64,000 bases of DNA. Origin: Tritonibacter aquimaris. Its GTDB lineage: Bacteria; Pseudomonadota; Alphaproteobacteria; Rhodobacterales; Rhodobacteraceae. Location of the stretch: positions 124,001 through 188,000 of the forward strand of contig NZ_WIXK01000002.1 in NCBI RefSeq assembly GCF_009617595.1. Reading direction: 5' to 3'. Position 1 is the stretch's first letter. Each line of letters begins with the position of its first letter. Positions 1-10,402 of the stretch are shown here, piece after piece. The notes under the pieces were generated by a model that was given only the letters and a program-made list of their open reading frames with translations, was not told the origin of the DNA and did no database searches. The position numbers and the translations under genes are program-made.

Positions 1-510
1 CATGATCCCGCGCACCCCAACAAAGCGGGTGGATTGGTTGGACAGCAAGCGTTTGTATGCCTCAGAGGCCTTACGGGTATCGCCGGACATTTCCGCAGCC
101 TGTGCCACAATCAAATCAGTAAGCTGCGGGTTTTCAAGGTATTTTTCAGCTCGCGTTGCCTTGGCCATAGCCAGACGGCCCTCGCCCGCAGACAGCGCCA
201 TCATCCCCTCGGTCAACGCTTTATAACCTTTGCGCTCGCGGCCTTTGTCAAACAGGCGGGTCAACGCTGTTTCATCACCATTGATAAAGCGCAGCGTTGC
301 AACCGACAGCGACGCCAGTTTCAAAATCAGCCAGAGCGCAACAAGCAGTACCGCAATGGCCAATACAGATTGCAGCGCACCCAGCGTGAATTCGGTGTCG
401 GCGACCGTGATCTGAACACCACCAGGTGTGTCCAGCAACAAAACGACGCCAAAGCCAAGCGCGCCAACAATCGCCACAAAAATAAGGACTTTAAGAAGAG
501 ACCAGAGCAT
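1..510 (-). CDS. hemY: HemY-like heme biosynthesis membrane protein, N-terminal part (cut by window edge)
   Basis: Reading leftward from ATG at 510, 170 codons are open to the window edge, so only the N-terminal part is present. Two membrane segments are visible (about residues 5-25 and 45-65), followed by an alpha-helical, TPR-like stretch that fits the HemY_N and tetratricopeptide layout of the heme-linked inner-membrane HemY family (not protoporphyrinogen oxidase HemY). The mitofilin-like gene ends 11 bases upstream and hemD lies beyond it, the usual alphaproteobacterial hemD-mitofilin-hemY order. Its biochemical role in heme synthesis is unclear for the family. The assignment rests on the domain pattern and on context. 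Confidence 0.85.
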   Translation of the reverse strand, partial: MLWSLLKVLIFVAIVGALGFGVVLLLDTPGGVQITVADTEFTLGALQSVLAIAVLLVALWLILKLASLSVATLRFINGDETALTRLFDKGRERKGYKALTEGMMALSAGEGRLAMAKATRAEKYLENPQLTDLIVAQAAEMSGDTRKASEAYKRLLSNQSTRFVGVRGIM

Positions 511-521
511 ACAGAAATTCC

Positions 522-1802
<1,281 letters not shown>

Positions 1803-1859
1803 GCCGAACTTCCCTTCCAAATCTCAATAACCTTGTTGGTCAAACATTTTGCGGCGACA

Positions 1860-2585
1860 CTACTGTGCCCGTTGACTACGCTCAAGTTGGAGCAACTCAT
1901 TTGTTACGTCACAAACGCTTTTAATCATCGACATCACATCCGGCATTTGTGCTATTTTCAGTCCCCTATAGCCCAAACTATTCAAAGGTTCCGCAACAGC
2001 TGTGCTGAGTGCGACAAAATATACATGTTTTGTCTCGGTGCATTCATAAACAAATTGTTGGCTGCTGCGCGGGGAAAAAAGCGGAACTAAGCACAATTGC
2101 CCATCCTCTAGGCAGTCTTTTGCCTCAGCAGTCAGCTCTTGCGCTTGCTGATCGTATATTTCCATGCCTGCGCAGGAATGCCCTGCCGCCCGAAGCCGCG
2201 CTACAATATGGCCACGGGTGTGCCGCCCATGAAGGTGCAAAAGAACTTTGGGAGCTTCCTCTTTGCTCAGCGATGCAACCAGCTCATCCGCTGTGCGTCC
2301 CAAACATGTGGCCCGCCAGCCAAGCGCGCGGGCCTGTTCAGCCGTACGCTCACCCACGCAATAGGCCATTTTGCGCAGAGCTGTAGAACGGGAGGCGATG
2401 TCCGCCCCGTTTGAGGACGTAAATATCACCGCATCACAGGTGCTGATATCCAGTTCCTGCACCAATGGTTCAATCTTGAGAAGCGGAGAGAATACCGGGT
2501 TCACCTGCGAACGTAGCTCCGCAGGCAATTGCTCCCAAAACCGCTGTGATGCGGCGGCGGGGCGTGTCAGAAGCAGGCAAACCAT
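1860..2585 (-). CDS. hemD: Uroporphyrinogen-III synthase
   Basis: HemD closes linear hydroxymethylbilane to uroporphyrinogen III in the tetrapyrrole pathway. The 241-residue length and two-lobed pattern fit the family: N-terminal LLLTRP, then FTSSNGADI in the first lobe, and the [14 protein letters not shown] stretch that links the lobes. The ATG at 2585 is chosen because GGGAGG sits eight bases upstream; the open frame extends further to 2735 but has no ribosome binding site there. The mitofilin-like gene begins 57 bases downstream. hemC, often next to hemD, is not between this gene and the divergent tsaD, so it must lie elsewhere. Confidence 0.85.
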   Translation of the reverse strand: MVCLLLTRPAAASQRFWEQLPAELRSQVNPVFSPLLKIEPLVQELDISTCDAVIFTSSNGADIASRSTALRKMAYCVGERTAEQARALGWRATCLGRTADELVASLSKEEAPKVLLHLHGRHTRGHIVARLRAAGHSCAGMEIYDQQAQELTAEAKDCLEDGQLCLVPLFSPRSSQQFVYECTETKHVYFVALSTAVAEPLNSLGYRGLKIAQMPDVMSMIKSVCDVTNELLQLERSQRAQ

Positions 2586-2658
2586 CAACACCTCCCGGGA
2601 TTGTTTGCAGGCGCTTATGGTGGTAGCCCCCGGACCAATTGGATGCAATGGTAACACA

Positions 2659-3756
2659 ATGACAGAGAGTTTGACCGTACTAGGGATCGAGAGCAGCTGT
2701 GACGACACAGCCGCCGCTGTTTTGCGCAAAGCCACAGGTGAAAAAACGCAGATTCTTTCCTCTGTTGTGTTTGGCCAAACCGAACTGCACAGCCCCTATG
2801 GCGGCGTGGTGCCGGAGATTGCCGCGCGCGCCCATGCGGAAAAGCTCGACCTCTGTGTGAAAGACGCATTGAAGGAAGCGCAGCTAGGTCTGTCAGATCT
2901 GGATGCCATCGCGGTCACCTCGGGCCCCGGTCTGATCGGCGGCGTTATATCAGGTGTGATGTGTGCCAAAGGCATAGCCGCAGCCACTGATTTGCCTTTG
3001 ATTGGGGTCAACCATCTGGCGGGCCACGCGCTGACCCCACGCCTGACAGACAATGTGCCTTATCCCTATCTGATGCTATTGGTGTCTGGCGGGCATTGTC
3101 AGTTTCTTCTGGTACGCAGCCCGGATGATTTCACCCGTCTCGGCGGTACAATCGATGACGCCCCGGGGGAAGCTTTCGACAAAACCGCACGCCTGCTGGG
3201 CCTGCCGCAACCCGGCGGTCCCTCGGTGCAAAAAGATGCAGAAACTGGTGATCCCAAACGATACCGCTTCCCGCGCCCATTGCTGGATCGCGATGATTGC
3301 AACATGTCCTTTTCGGGCCTGAAAACCGCATTGATGCGGATGCGCGATCAGGTCGTCTCTGAAAAAGGTGGGCTCACCCGGCAGGATCGCGCGGATCTTT
3401 GTGCGGGTTTTCAGGCGGCTGTTGTTGATGTCATGGTGGCAAAAACCCGCAAGGCGCTGGTGACCTATCTTGCGCAATCCCCCACCCAACCAACAATTGC
3501 AGTTGCTGGTGGCGTCGCCGCGAACACCGCCATTCGTGCCGGGCTTGAAACGCTATGCGCGGAACATGGCACCACGTTTCTGGCCCCACCTTTGGCCCTT
3601 TGCACCGATAATGCTGCGATGATTGCATATGCTGGTCTTGAACAGCTGCTTTCGGGCGCGGCCCCCGGCACAAACCTGACCGCAAGACCGCGATGGCCGT
3701 TGGATCAAAGCAGCCCGGCCCTGCTGGGAAGTGGTAAAAAAGGAGCCAAAGCATGA
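2659..3756 (+). CDS. tsaD: tRNA N6-threonylcarbamoyladenosine (t6A37) synthase subunit TsaD
   Basis: TsaD transfers threonylcarbamoyl from threonylcarbamoyl-AMP to A37 of ANN-decoding tRNAs, working with TsaB and TsaE. The 365-residue protein starts with the [13 protein letters not shown] motif of the ASKHA fold. It has the metal-binding HxxxH as NHLAGH, and VSGGHCQ and GGVAAN further on. The start at 2659 gives the standard family N-terminus ([13 protein letters not shown]); longer in-frame starts run into the divergent hemD region. The stop overlaps the gpsA start (ATGA), suggesting coupled translation. tsaE is also in this window, about 11 kb away. Confidence 0.97.
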   Translation: MTESLTVLGIESSCDDTAAAVLRKATGEKTQILSSVVFGQTELHSPYGGVVPEIAARAHAEKLDLCVKDALKEAQLGLSDLDAIAVTSGPGLIGGVISGVMCAKGIAAATDLPLIGVNHLAGHALTPRLTDNVPYPYLMLLVSGGHCQFLLVRSPDDFTRLGGTIDDAPGEAFDKTARLLGLPQPGGPSVQKDAETGDPKRYRFPRPLLDRDDCNMSFSGLKTALMRMRDQVVSEKGGLTRQDRADLCAGFQAAVVDVMVAKTRKALVTYLAQSPTQPTIAVAGGVAANTAIRAGLETLCAEHGTTFLAPPLALCTDNAAMIAYAGLEQLLSGAAPGTNLTARPRWPLDQSSPALLGSGKKGAKA

Positions 3757-4709
3757 GCATCACGGTAATCGGTGCTGGCGCATTTGGCACTGCTTTGGCG
3801 ATCTCCATTGGGGAATCCGCCACGCTTTGGTGTCGCGATGAAACACACGCGGCTGAAATGATTGATCACGCTGAAAACCAGCGCCGCCTGCCAGGAGCGC
3901 CTTTGCCCAGCGGCCTGACTGTGACTGCCGACCTCAGCAAAGCCTGCCAGCCGGATATCATTCTTCTTGCGGTGCCGACGCAGAAGCTGCGCAGCTTTCT
4001 GACCGAAAACGCGGCCCTGATGACGCATAAAAAGCTGGTCGCCTGCTGCAAAGGGATTGAACGTTCCAGCGGGTTGGGCCCGATTGGCGTGATCGAAGAC
4101 TGTGTACCAGACACGCAGGCTGCAATTTTGACCGGGCCAAGTTTTGCTGCAGATATTGCGCGGGGCCTTCCCACTGCACTGACCCTGGCCTGCCGCAATG
4201 AGGAAACCGGCAAAACGCTGCAAGCTGCGCTTACCACCCGCAATATGCGGCTGTATCGCACCACAGATACCATTGGCGCAGAATTGGGCGGCGCTTTGAA
4301 AAACGTCATTGCCATCGCCTGTGGGGCTGTCATGGGCGCGAAACTTGGCGAAAGCGCCCGCGCAGCGCTGATGACACGGGGTTTTGCCGAAATGCAGCGC
4401 ATGGCCTTGGCACTGGGCGCGCAGGCAGAAACCCTTGTTGGTTTGTCTGGGTTTGGTGATCTGGCGCTGACCTGCTCATCGGCGCTGTCGCGCAATTATC
4501 AGCTTGGGCTGGCGCTTGGCAGCCGTGACAATTTTGATCCTTCTATCACCGTTGAGGGCGCAGCCACCGCGCGCGCCGTTGAAATGCAGGCGCAATCACT
4601 GGGCATCGACATGCCGGTGACGCAAACAGTGGTCGCTTTGCTGGATCAACGCTTGACGATTGAGGACGCCGCTGCGCAACTACTTACAAGACCATTAAAA
4701 GAGGAATAA
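3753..4709 (+). CDS. gpsA: Glycerol-3-phosphate dehydrogenase [NAD(P)+]
   Basis: GpsA reduces dihydroxyacetone phosphate to sn-glycerol 3-phosphate, the backbone for phospholipid synthesis, in the cytosol. The 318-residue product opens with the Rossmann motif [10 protein letters not shown], and has [14 protein letters not shown], the catalytic-lysine region [12 protein letters not shown], and the GFGDLALTC motif near the C-terminus. It starts inside the tsaD stop with AGGAG ten bases upstream. The YciI gene follows one base after its stop, so tsaD-gpsA-yciI-EVE appears to be one transcript. Confidence 0.97.
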   Translation: MSITVIGAGAFGTALAISIGESATLWCRDETHAAEMIDHAENQRRLPGAPLPSGLTVTADLSKACQPDIILLAVPTQKLRSFLTENAALMTHKKLVACCKGIERSSGLGPIGVIEDCVPDTQAAILTGPSFAADIARGLPTALTLACRNEETGKTLQAALTTRNMRLYRTTDTIGAELGGALKNVIAIACGAVMGAKLGESARAALMTRGFAEMQRMALALGAQAETLVGLSGFGDLALTCSSALSRNYQLGLALGSRDNFDPSITVEGAATARAVEMQAQSLGIDMPVTQTVVALLDQRLTIEDAAAQLLTRPLKEE

Positions 4710-4710
4710 A

Positions 4711-4983
4711 ATGCTCGTAGCTTTGATTGCGCGTGACAAGACAGATCATCTGCAAACACGCATGGACAACCGCGAAGCGCATCTGGCCTATATTCAAGAG
4801 ACCGGCGTTGTTGCGCAGGCGGGCCCGCTGTTGGATCAAGACGGCAAGATGGTTGGTTCCCTGATCATTCTCGATGTCGAAGACATGGCTGCAGCCCAAG
4901 CCTGGGCCAACAGCGACCCCTATGCCAAGGCCGGCTTGTTTGAAGCGGTTGAGCTGATCACCTGGAAAAAGGTTATCGGCTGA
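4711..4983 (+). CDS. YciI family protein
   Basis: The 90-residue single-domain protein has the YciI signature: an N-terminal LVALIARDK strand, the conserved Arg in NREAHLAYI, GPLLDQDG and a DPYAKAGLFE segment near the C-terminus. The fold is a ferredoxin-like alpha+beta barrel related to muconolactone isomerases. Its physiological substrate is not known. It follows gpsA by one base and its stop overlaps the EVE gene start (TGATG), so these small genes are translated together. Confidence 0.9.
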   Translation: MLVALIARDKTDHLQTRMDNREAHLAYIQETGVVAQAGPLLDQDGKMVGSLIILDVEDMAAAQAWANSDPYAKAGLFEAVELITWKKVIG

Positions 4984-5405
4984 TGCGTTACTGGCTGTTC
5001 AAATCTGAACCTTCAACCTGGAGCTGGGACGACCAGCAGGCCAAGGGGGACGTAGGTGAAGAATGGGACGGCGTACGCAACTATCAGGCGCGTAACTTTA
5101 TGCGAGAGATGAAGCACGGTGATCGCGGCTTTTTCTATCACTCGCAAAAGGAAAAATCAGTGGTGGGCATCGTAGAAATCTGTGCCGAAGCCCACCAAGA
5201 CAGCACAACGGAAGATGCGCGCTGGGAATGCGTAGACATCAAAGCGGTGCGCGGTTTCACCAAACCGGTGACACTGGCGCAGATCAAAAGTGAAGAGGCG
5301 CTCTCCGAGATGGCATTGGTGAAAAGCGCGCGCCTTTCGGTTCAACCTGTTTCAGAAGATGAATGGCACCTTATCTGCCAGATGGGTGAGACCCGCGCCG
5401 ACTGA
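4983..5405 (+). CDS. EVE domain-containing protein
   Basis: The whole 140-residue protein is one EVE domain, with the N-terminal MRYWLFKSEPSTWSW, the WDGVRNYQARN segment and the GDRGFFYHS motif that line the nucleobase pocket. EVE domains belong to the PUA/YTH superfamily and bind modified nucleobases in DNA or RNA. This is the housekeeping stand-alone form common in proteobacteria, rather than a fusion to a nuclease. The gpsA-YciI-EVE adjacency is common in Rhodobacterales in my memory, but I infer no shared function. Confidence 0.93.
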   Translation: MRYWLFKSEPSTWSWDDQQAKGDVGEEWDGVRNYQARNFMREMKHGDRGFFYHSQKEKSVVGIVEICAEAHQDSTTEDARWECVDIKAVRGFTKPVTLAQIKSEEALSEMALVKSARLSVQPVSEDEWHLICQMGETRAD

Positions 5406-5466
5406 TCTGTCAGGCAATCCCCCAATTAGGGAACACTGGCTGCTCTAACACACAGGGGAAGGTGTA

Positions 5467-5865
5467 ATGGACTATATCGGAATTTTTGCTGCCGCCGCCG
5501 CAGGTTTCATACTGGGCGCGGTTTGGTATGGGGCCCTATCAGGCCCATGGGTCAAAGCATCCGGTGTGGAATGTGGCCCTGATGGCAAACCCAAAGGTGG
5601 GATGTCGCCGATAATCTTCGCCATCAGTTTTGTTATTCAATTGGTGGTCGCAGGAATGATGCGGCACGTGTTTGCACTGTCAGGAATTGACACCCTGGGG
5701 GCTGGCTTGCTGGCCGGCGCCGGTGTTGGCGCGTTTTTCATCAGCCCGTGGATCGCATTGAATAATATGTACGCCATGCGTCCAATTACCCTGACGGCGA
5801 TTGATGCGGGCTATGCCACATTGGCCTGCAGCGCGATTGGGCTGGTACTGACACTGTTTCTGTAA
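5467..5865 (+). CDS. DUF1761 family membrane protein
   Basis: The 132-residue product has four predicted membrane helices (about residues 4-20, 50-68, 78-98 and 112-131). The N-terminal GFILGAVWYGALSGPW is typical of DUF1761. A ribosome binding site AGGGGAAGG lies about five bases upstream of the ATG. No function is known for the family. It follows the EVE gene after 61 bases and may be cotranscribed with it. No T-rich terminator is visible directly downstream on this strand. Confidence 0.88.
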   Translation: MDYIGIFAAAAAGFILGAVWYGALSGPWVKASGVECGPDGKPKGGMSPIIFAISFVIQLVVAGMMRHVFALSGIDTLGAGLLAGAGVGAFFISPWIALNNMYAMRPITLTAIDAGYATLACSAIGLVLTLFL

Positions 5866-5892
5866 CACATGCAAAAAGCGGTGCAGAAATCA

Positions 5893-5935
5893 AAATAAAA
5901 AAGGGAAGGTTCCGGGACGAACAGAACCTTCCCTT
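5893..5935 (-). terminator. Intrinsic terminator on the minus strand
   Basis: A perfect 12-bp stem (5901-5912 paired with 5924-5935) with an 11-base loop is followed on the minus strand by a run of six T, then ATTTT. The U-run is only on the minus-strand side. The nearest leftward coding gene ends about 200 bases upstream, so the terminator either closes a long 3' tail of the DUF2853 transcript or a separate small RNA. Confidence 0.85.
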
Positions 5936-6025
5936 CCACCCCGCGTGCTCCGTATCCACCACACGCGTATGAAATTTCGGTTCAGCCATCCTAGCTGATA
6001 ATTCAACCTACCCCGAAAGGGGCCG
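5893..6025 (-). ncRNA. Candidate structured small RNA or long 3' UTR
   Basis: Between the DUF2853 stop and the minus-strand terminator lie about 200 bases without a convincing gene. Read leftward they form a chain of hairpins: CCCC-UUUC-GGGG (6022-6011), UCAGC/GCUGA with a 7-base loop (5998-5982), GCGUG/CACGC (5966-5943), then the terminator. The series ends in a U-run, as bacterial small RNAs often do. No clear promoter was found and the 5' end is a guess. It could equally be the 3' UTR of the DUF2853 mRNA. Confidence 0.3.
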
Positions 6026-6132
6026 TTCTGCAAAAGAATAGCCCAGACAAAGCGTTTCAAATTCAGGGGATATGGACAGCAGAAAATGCGCCATGAATAT
6101 CCCACCCGCATACAACGGGTGGGATTAAAGGA

Positions 6133-6474
6133 TCAGCTATATACAGCTTCTTTTCCGAAATGCTTGGTCAGCATGTAATAGACCACAGCGCGGTATTTAT
6201 TGCGCTCGGATTTGCCATAGGTCTCAATCACGGAATCGATCGCTTCCTTCAGCTCTGGCCCATCGGACAGGCCCAGTTTTTTAATCAGGAAGTTTTCTCT
6301 GACGGTCTCAAGCTCACTTTCTTGAGTGGCCGCAACAGTGGATGCATCCGCATTGTAAATCGCCGGACCACATCCAATGGTCACTTTGGTCAGCAGATCC
6401 ATATCTGGATCAATGCCACATTTGTTCTTCAGATCATCTGCATACTGCGCGATCAGATCGTCTCTCTTACCCAT
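6133..6474 (-). CDS. DUF2853 family protein
   Basis: The 113-residue cytosolic protein (MGKRDDLIAQYADDLKNK) matches the DUF2853 family, small helical proteins of unknown function common in alphaproteobacteria. The ATG at 6474 is preceded by GGGAG at a good distance. No signal peptide or membrane segment is visible. It lies downstream of ahcY behind a strong terminator, so it probably has its own promoter. A GC-rich hairpin (6097-6123) lies just past its stop. Confidence 0.85.
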   Translation of the reverse strand: MGKRDDLIAQYADDLKNKCGIDPDMDLLTKVTIGCGPAIYNADASTVAATQESELETVRENFLIKKLGLSDGPELKEAIDSVIETYGKSERNKYRAVVYYMLTKHFGKEAVYS

Positions 6475-6592
6475 TGCATTCTCCCAACAAAACCAGGTGC
6501 TCTTTGCGAACAATGGGCAAAGACTAGGCGCAAACCTGCGCAATACAAAGGAAAAGATTGGCCGCACTTTCCCCGGTGTTGCATTCAGAATC

Positions 6593-6626
6593 AAAAACCG
6601 CCCGATGTGGCACACCGGGCGGTTTT
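6593..6626 (-). terminator. Intrinsic terminator of ahcY
   Basis: An 11-12 bp GC-rich stem (6593-6604 with 6616-6626, loop of 11) is followed on the minus strand by TTTTTGATT. It begins about 20 bases after the ahcY stop codon. The other strand has only four T after the stem, so the plus-strand direction is weaker. Confidence 0.9.
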
Positions 6627-6646
6627 CTCAGGCAATTCAGCGCTGA

Positions 6647-8032
6647 TTAGTAACGGTAGTGTTCCGGCTTATACGGACCTTCTGGCGTGACGCCGATGTA
6701 TGCGGCCTGCTCAGGTGTCAGCTTTGTCAGCTTGGCGCCAACACGCTCCAGGTGGAGAGCCGCAACTTTTTCATCCAGATGCTTGGGCAGGATGTAGACG
6801 TCGTTGTTGTAGTCATCACCTTTGGTCCACAGCTCGATCTGGGCCAGAACCTGGTTGGTAAAGGATGCAGACATCACAAAGGACGGGTGACCAGTGGCGT
6901 TACCCAGGTTCAGCAGACGGCCTTCTGAAAGCAGGATGATGCGGCTGCCGGATGGCATCTCGATCATATCTACCTGCTCTTTGATGTTGGTCCACTTGTG
7001 GTTCTTGAGCGCGGCAACCTGGATTTCATTGTCGAAGTGGCCGATGTTGCCCACAATCGCCATGTCTTTCATCTCGCGCATATGTTCGATGCGGATGATG
7101 TCTTTGTTGCCGGTGGTGGTGATGAACACATCCGCGTCCAGCGCCTCTTCCAGCAAGACAACCTCAAAGCCATCCATCGACGCCTGCAGCGCGCAGATTG
7201 GATCGGCCTCGGTGATTTTTACCCGCGCACCTGCACCCGCCAGAGACGCAGCAGAGCCTTTGCCCACGTCACCATACCCACAGACAACAGCAACTTTACC
7301 GGCCAGCATGGTGTCAGTCGCGCGGCGGATACCATCCACCAGCGATTCCTTGCAGCCGTATTTGTTGTCGAACTTCGACTTGGTGACCGAGTCGTTCACA
7401 TTGATCGCAGGGAACGGCAGCTGGCCGTTTTTCTGCAGTTCATACAGACGGTGCACGCCGGTGGTGGTTTCTTCGGACACACCAAGGATCGCATCACGGG
7501 TCTTGGTGAACCAGCCGGGGCTTAGTTTCATGCGTTTGGCGATCTGGGCCTTGATCACCTCTTCTTCTTCAGACTGCGGCACGGGAATGATGTCTTCACC
7601 CGCTTCGGCACGTGCACCAAGCAGCACATAAAGGGTCGCATCACCACCATCATCGAGGATCAGATTTGGACCTTCCGGGAACATGAAGGAGCGGTCCAGA
7701 TAGTCCCAGTGCTCTTCCAGAGACTGGCCCTTGATTGCAAACACCGGGATATCTGCCGCAGCAATTACAGCTGCTGCGTGATCTTGTGTCGAAAACACGT
7801 TGCACGACGCCCAGCGCACATCAGCGCCCAGCTCCACAAGAGTTTCGATCAAGACAGCAGTCTGGATCGTCATGTGAAGCGAGCCAACAATGCGGGCACC
7901 CTTAAGTGGCTTACTGTCGCCGTATTCTTTGCGCAGAGACATCAGCCCCGGCATTTCGGTTTCAGCAATATCCAGCTCTTTTCGGCCGAATTCAGCCAGT
8001 GCGATGTCCTTGACGATATAGTCCCCGGCCAT
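6647..8032 (-). CDS. ahcY: Adenosylhomocysteinase (S-adenosyl-L-homocysteine hydrolase)
   Basis: AhcY splits S-adenosylhomocysteine into adenosine and homocysteine, recycling the by-product of methylation. The 461-residue protein has the NAD-binding [10 protein letters not shown] motif and the C-terminal [12 protein letters not shown]. The ATG at 8032 ([10 protein letters not shown]) is preferred over the ATG at 8044 because GGAG lies at the right distance and family members start there. In Rhodobacter, ahcY is linked to the reg genes; here the reg genes are about 2.4 kb away. The leader can form a pseudoknot over the ribosome binding site (separate entry). Confidence 0.97.
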   Translation of the reverse strand: MAGDYIVKDIALAEFGRKELDIAETEMPGLMSLRKEYGDSKPLKGARIVGSLHMTIQTAVLIETLVELGADVRWASCNVFSTQDHAAAVIAAADIPVFAIKGQSLEEHWDYLDRSFMFPEGPNLILDDGGDATLYVLLGARAEAGEDIIPVPQSEEEEVIKAQIAKRMKLSPGWFTKTRDAILGVSEETTTGVHRLYELQKNGQLPFPAINVNDSVTKSKFDNKYGCKESLVDGIRRATDTMLAGKVAVVCGYGDVGKGSAASLAGAGARVKITEADPICALQASMDGFEVVLLEEALDADVFITTTGNKDIIRIEHMREMKDMAIVGNIGHFDNEIQVAALKNHKWTNIKEQVDMIEMPSGSRIILLSEGRLLNLGNATGHPSFVMSASFTNQVLAQIELWTKGDDYNNDVYILPKHLDEKVAALHLERVGAKLTKLTPEQAAYIGVTPEGPYKPEHYRY

Positions 8033-8034
8033 TG

Positions 8035-8077
8035 TAAGCTCCATTCTGGTTACGGGTTAGCTTAGGCAGGGCGTAAC
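8035..8077 (-). promoter_or_regulatory. Possible RNA pseudoknot over the ahcY ribosome binding site
   Basis: Read leftward, GUUACG (8077-8072) pairs with CGUAAC (8054-8049), leaving a 17-base loop. The loop contains UAAGCU (8064-8059), an exact complement of AGCUUA (8040-8035), which lies between the GGAG and the ATG of ahcY. Forming both helices would give an H-type pseudoknot that hides the translation start, the architecture used by small SAM/SAH-binding riboswitches in this bacterial group. The loop bases do not match the SAM/SAH aptamer as I remember it, so ligand binding is only an inference. Confidence 0.35.
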
Positions 8078-8130
8078 ATCACAATGGTTTACAAGCAACG
8101 AACATGACCGGTGAAAGTACGTGCTGGTGC

Positions 8131-8445
8131 TTAGCTCGGAGAGCCCAGTGGCATTTTTGCAGGCAAGGCTTCAAAGAAGTCCGTTCCTGCAGCCAAAACA
8201 CAGCTGACGCCGTTGGGATATGTGACGAGGAGGGTAAATGTGCCGGTTTCTTTGGAGGACCAAACTTCAACCAGCGTACTGCCCTGCTGGTCGCTTCGTA
8301 ACCCACCTGCCGTCAAATGTTCTGAATATCTATCAGCCAATCTCTCTATTACCGTAGATCGGTCTGCACAATTTGCGGCCAAGGCAGGTGGTGCCGTTGC
8401 GGCCATGCCAAAAACCATACACAGGCTCAACAATCGCTTGAACAT
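8131..8445 (-). CDS. Small exported protein of unknown function
   Basis: The 104-residue product begins with a signal peptide (positively charged FKR, hydrophobic core, cleavage likely after PALA, near residue 23). The mature part is about 80 residues with two cysteines (AANCADRS and GVSCVL) that could form a disulfide, and it is predicted to be periplasmic. AGGAG lies seven bases before the ATG. I recognise no named domain. ahcY begins about 100 bases downstream on the same strand, so read-through is possible. Confidence 0.8.
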   Translation of the reverse strand: MFKRLLSLCMVFGMAATAPPALAANCADRSTVIERLADRYSEHLTAGGLRSDQQGSTLVEVWSSKETGTFTLLVTYPNGVSCVLAAGTDFFEALPAKMPLGSPS

Positions 8446-8645
8446 GACAAGCTCCTTTCGCTAGAGGTCAGTCTCTAGAGACGGGGCTCGCTGAGAGGTT
8501 ACGCCGCCCCTCTCCATAAAAGTATTATGTGTACTTTCGGTGTAGGTTTCAATCACATCCAAGTCACACTCATGTATAACGTCAGGTTCCAATGGTGGTA
8601 CGAGTCCCACCTGATGAGCGTTAAGGTTTTGGGGAGAAAGCATAA

Positions 8646-9239
8646 ATGGCAGTCGAAGCGCGCGCGTGGCAACGGATGCTTTCTGGTCGCCGTCTGGACC
8701 TGCTGGACCCCACTCCGGTTGATATTGAAATCGAAGACATCGCCCATGGGTTGGCTTTTGTCGCCCGCTGGAACGGGCAAACGCGCGGTGATTTTGCGTA
8801 TTCCGTCGCCGAACATTCCTTGCTGGTCGAAACCCTCTACGCGCGCCTCTATCCCAAAGCGCCGGTGAAATGGCGCCTGGCGGCACTGCTGCATGACGCA
8901 CCCGAATATGTCATTGGCGATATGATTTCCCCGGTGAAGGCTGCGGTGGGTTCTGGCTATGATGAGCTGGATCAACGGCTGACATCTGCAATTCACATCC
9001 GTTTTGGCCTGCCTGCAGCGCTGCCCAAAACAGTTAAATCGCAGATCAAACGCGCCGACAAAATCAGCGCCTGGATGGAAGCGGTGCAGATCGCAGGCTT
9101 TTCAGAGAAAGAAGCCAACAAATTTTTTGGCCGCCCCAAACCGGAAATTATTGCAGGCCTCAGCATTGATCTGCGCCCGCCCGTCGAGACACGCACTGAT
9201 TTTGTTGCCCGTCACGAAGAGCTGTTGCAGGCGCTTTAA
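8646..9239 (+). CDS. HD-domain phosphohydrolase (YfbR-like)
   Basis: The 197-residue protein has an HD-fold metal site: SVAEHSLLVE supplies the first His, ALLHDAPEYV the His-Asp pair, and a distal Asp lies in KRADKISAW. The arrangement resembles 5'-deoxynucleotidase YfbR and related nucleotide phosphohydrolases. GGGGAG lies ten bases upstream of the ATG. The gene is convergent with the GT61 gene and their stop codons overlap. The exact substrate cannot be read from the sequence. Confidence 0.88.
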   Translation: MAVEARAWQRMLSGRRLDLLDPTPVDIEIEDIAHGLAFVARWNGQTRGDFAYSVAEHSLLVETLYARLYPKAPVKWRLAALLHDAPEYVIGDMISPVKAAVGSGYDELDQRLTSAIHIRFGLPAALPKTVKSQIKRADKISAWMEAVQIAGFSEKEANKFFGRPKPEIIAGLSIDLRPPVETRTDFVARHEELLQAL

Positions 9240-10393
9240 TCCTGTTCCGCAATGCGCTTGCGGCGTGCATCCTCTAGGCGCTGTTGTTTGAATCTCCGGG
9301 CTTCTACAAAGTTTTCACCTGCCCGAATGCCCTTGTTCAAAAGCATCTGTTTGCGGCGCTGCCCATTGAACGAAGACCATCTGGTGTCAGCCTCTATAAA
9401 GCCGTGTTGGGCTAGCGCCGTGCCAATCCGTTCAAGATCAAGCTCACCAAAGCTTAGCCGGCTGGAACGCTGCTGCGCCACTGGCAGCCATTCGCTGCGC
9501 AGGGCATTGATGACCAGCGGATCATTCTGGCAAAAAGCGCGCACATTTTGCACCAACTGGGCGCTGGCACCGGACTCCCGGCGCTGTATCATCGCAAGCT
9601 TCTGATCCGCACGCCCCACCATCGCAAAGAGATGCACTGCCGACCCATCTGCAGCAATAATCTGGCGCGCGGCCTTATAGCGCGCAATTTGCTCCACCAG
9701 GCTGTGCTCTTGTGGGTGGAAAATCTCATAGCCCTGTTTTTTGAGCCGCCGTTCCAATATGGCTTCGCCAATCATGCCCCCCTTGCCTAATCCAAGTTTA
9801 GAACGCGAGAGGTAGATGCGTTGAGGGCCATTCGGCTGAACGGCTTGGGCAAAATTACTTTGAAGCGCTGCTCGAAACTTTGGCGTTCCCGAAACAATCG
9901 GCCCAATGCCAAACCCTTGCCCCGGCACTATCAATTCTTCAACTTGCAAGGGCGTGCGGGTAACTTTCACATCCGTGCCAGCTGCATAATGCGCCAAAAA
10001 ATCGCGCTGAAACCCACGCAGTTCGCCATCCGCAGCGGGGCGTTTTGGAATAAACAAAATCCCATCAATGGGTTTGCCCAGATGCGCCAAGGCCCAAAGC
10101 CGCGCGGTGCTTTCGACCAGAAAATGCCCGAAGTGCGCCCAAAGGACACCACCCCAGAGCCAGCGTCCTTTTAGTGTTTTGGATCTGGAAGGGAGTTCGG
10201 GTTTAACCGTGATTGGTCGATACCGCCGCCACAGCGCTGCGTGATGGCAATAACTTCCATCGGAATAAAGAACACCTGCGGCTTGTATCAGCCCGCTGGT
10301 GTTAGGGGGAACCACATGCGCCTGGGCCAAGGTGACGATTTCCTCAGACCAACCGCCTGCTGGCTGCGGTTGACCTGATGAAAACGCTCCCAC
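9236..10393 (-). CDS. Glycosyltransferase family 61 (DUF563) protein
   Basis: The 385-residue protein carries the DUF563/GT61 core: WGGVLWAHFGHFLVESTARLW with its conserved His-Phe, QRIYLSRSKLG in the middle, and the IIAADGSAVHLFAM motif with the conserved Gly-Ser. The family adds sugars to polysaccharides or proteins. I prefer GTG at 10393 because AGGA, overlapping the regA stop, lies seven bases upstream; a TTG at 10399 is possible. Translation is probably coupled to regA. There is no other surface-polysaccharide gene nearby. The C-terminal 80 residues are basic and helical. Confidence 0.85.
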   Translation of the reverse strand: MGAFSSGQPQPAGGWSEEIVTLAQAHVVPPNTSGLIQAAGVLYSDGSYCHHAALWRRYRPITVKPELPSRSKTLKGRWLWGGVLWAHFGHFLVESTARLWALAHLGKPIDGILFIPKRPAADGELRGFQRDFLAHYAAGTDVKVTRTPLQVEELIVPGQGFGIGPIVSGTPKFRAALQSNFAQAVQPNGPQRIYLSRSKLGLGKGGMIGEAILERRLKKQGYEIFHPQEHSLVEQIARYKAARQIIAADGSAVHLFAMVGRADQKLAMIQRRESGASAQLVQNVRAFCQNDPLVINALRSEWLPVAQQRSSRLSFGELDLERIGTALAQHGFIEADTRWSSFNGQRRKQMLLNKGIRAGENFVEARRFKQQRLEDARRKRIAEQD

Positions 10394-10402
10394 ACTCAAT
10401 TC

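Noticed and set aside
2371-2658. Upstream extension of the tsaD frame
   Set aside because: It overlaps divergent hemD and lacks family similarity; TsaD homologues begin at the ATG at 2659.
8601-8625. CUGAUGAG, like the start of a hammerhead ribozyme core, upstream of the HD hydrolase
   Set aside because: I could not find the required GAAA strand and matching stem II and III around it, and the stem I pairing begins with an A-C mismatch.
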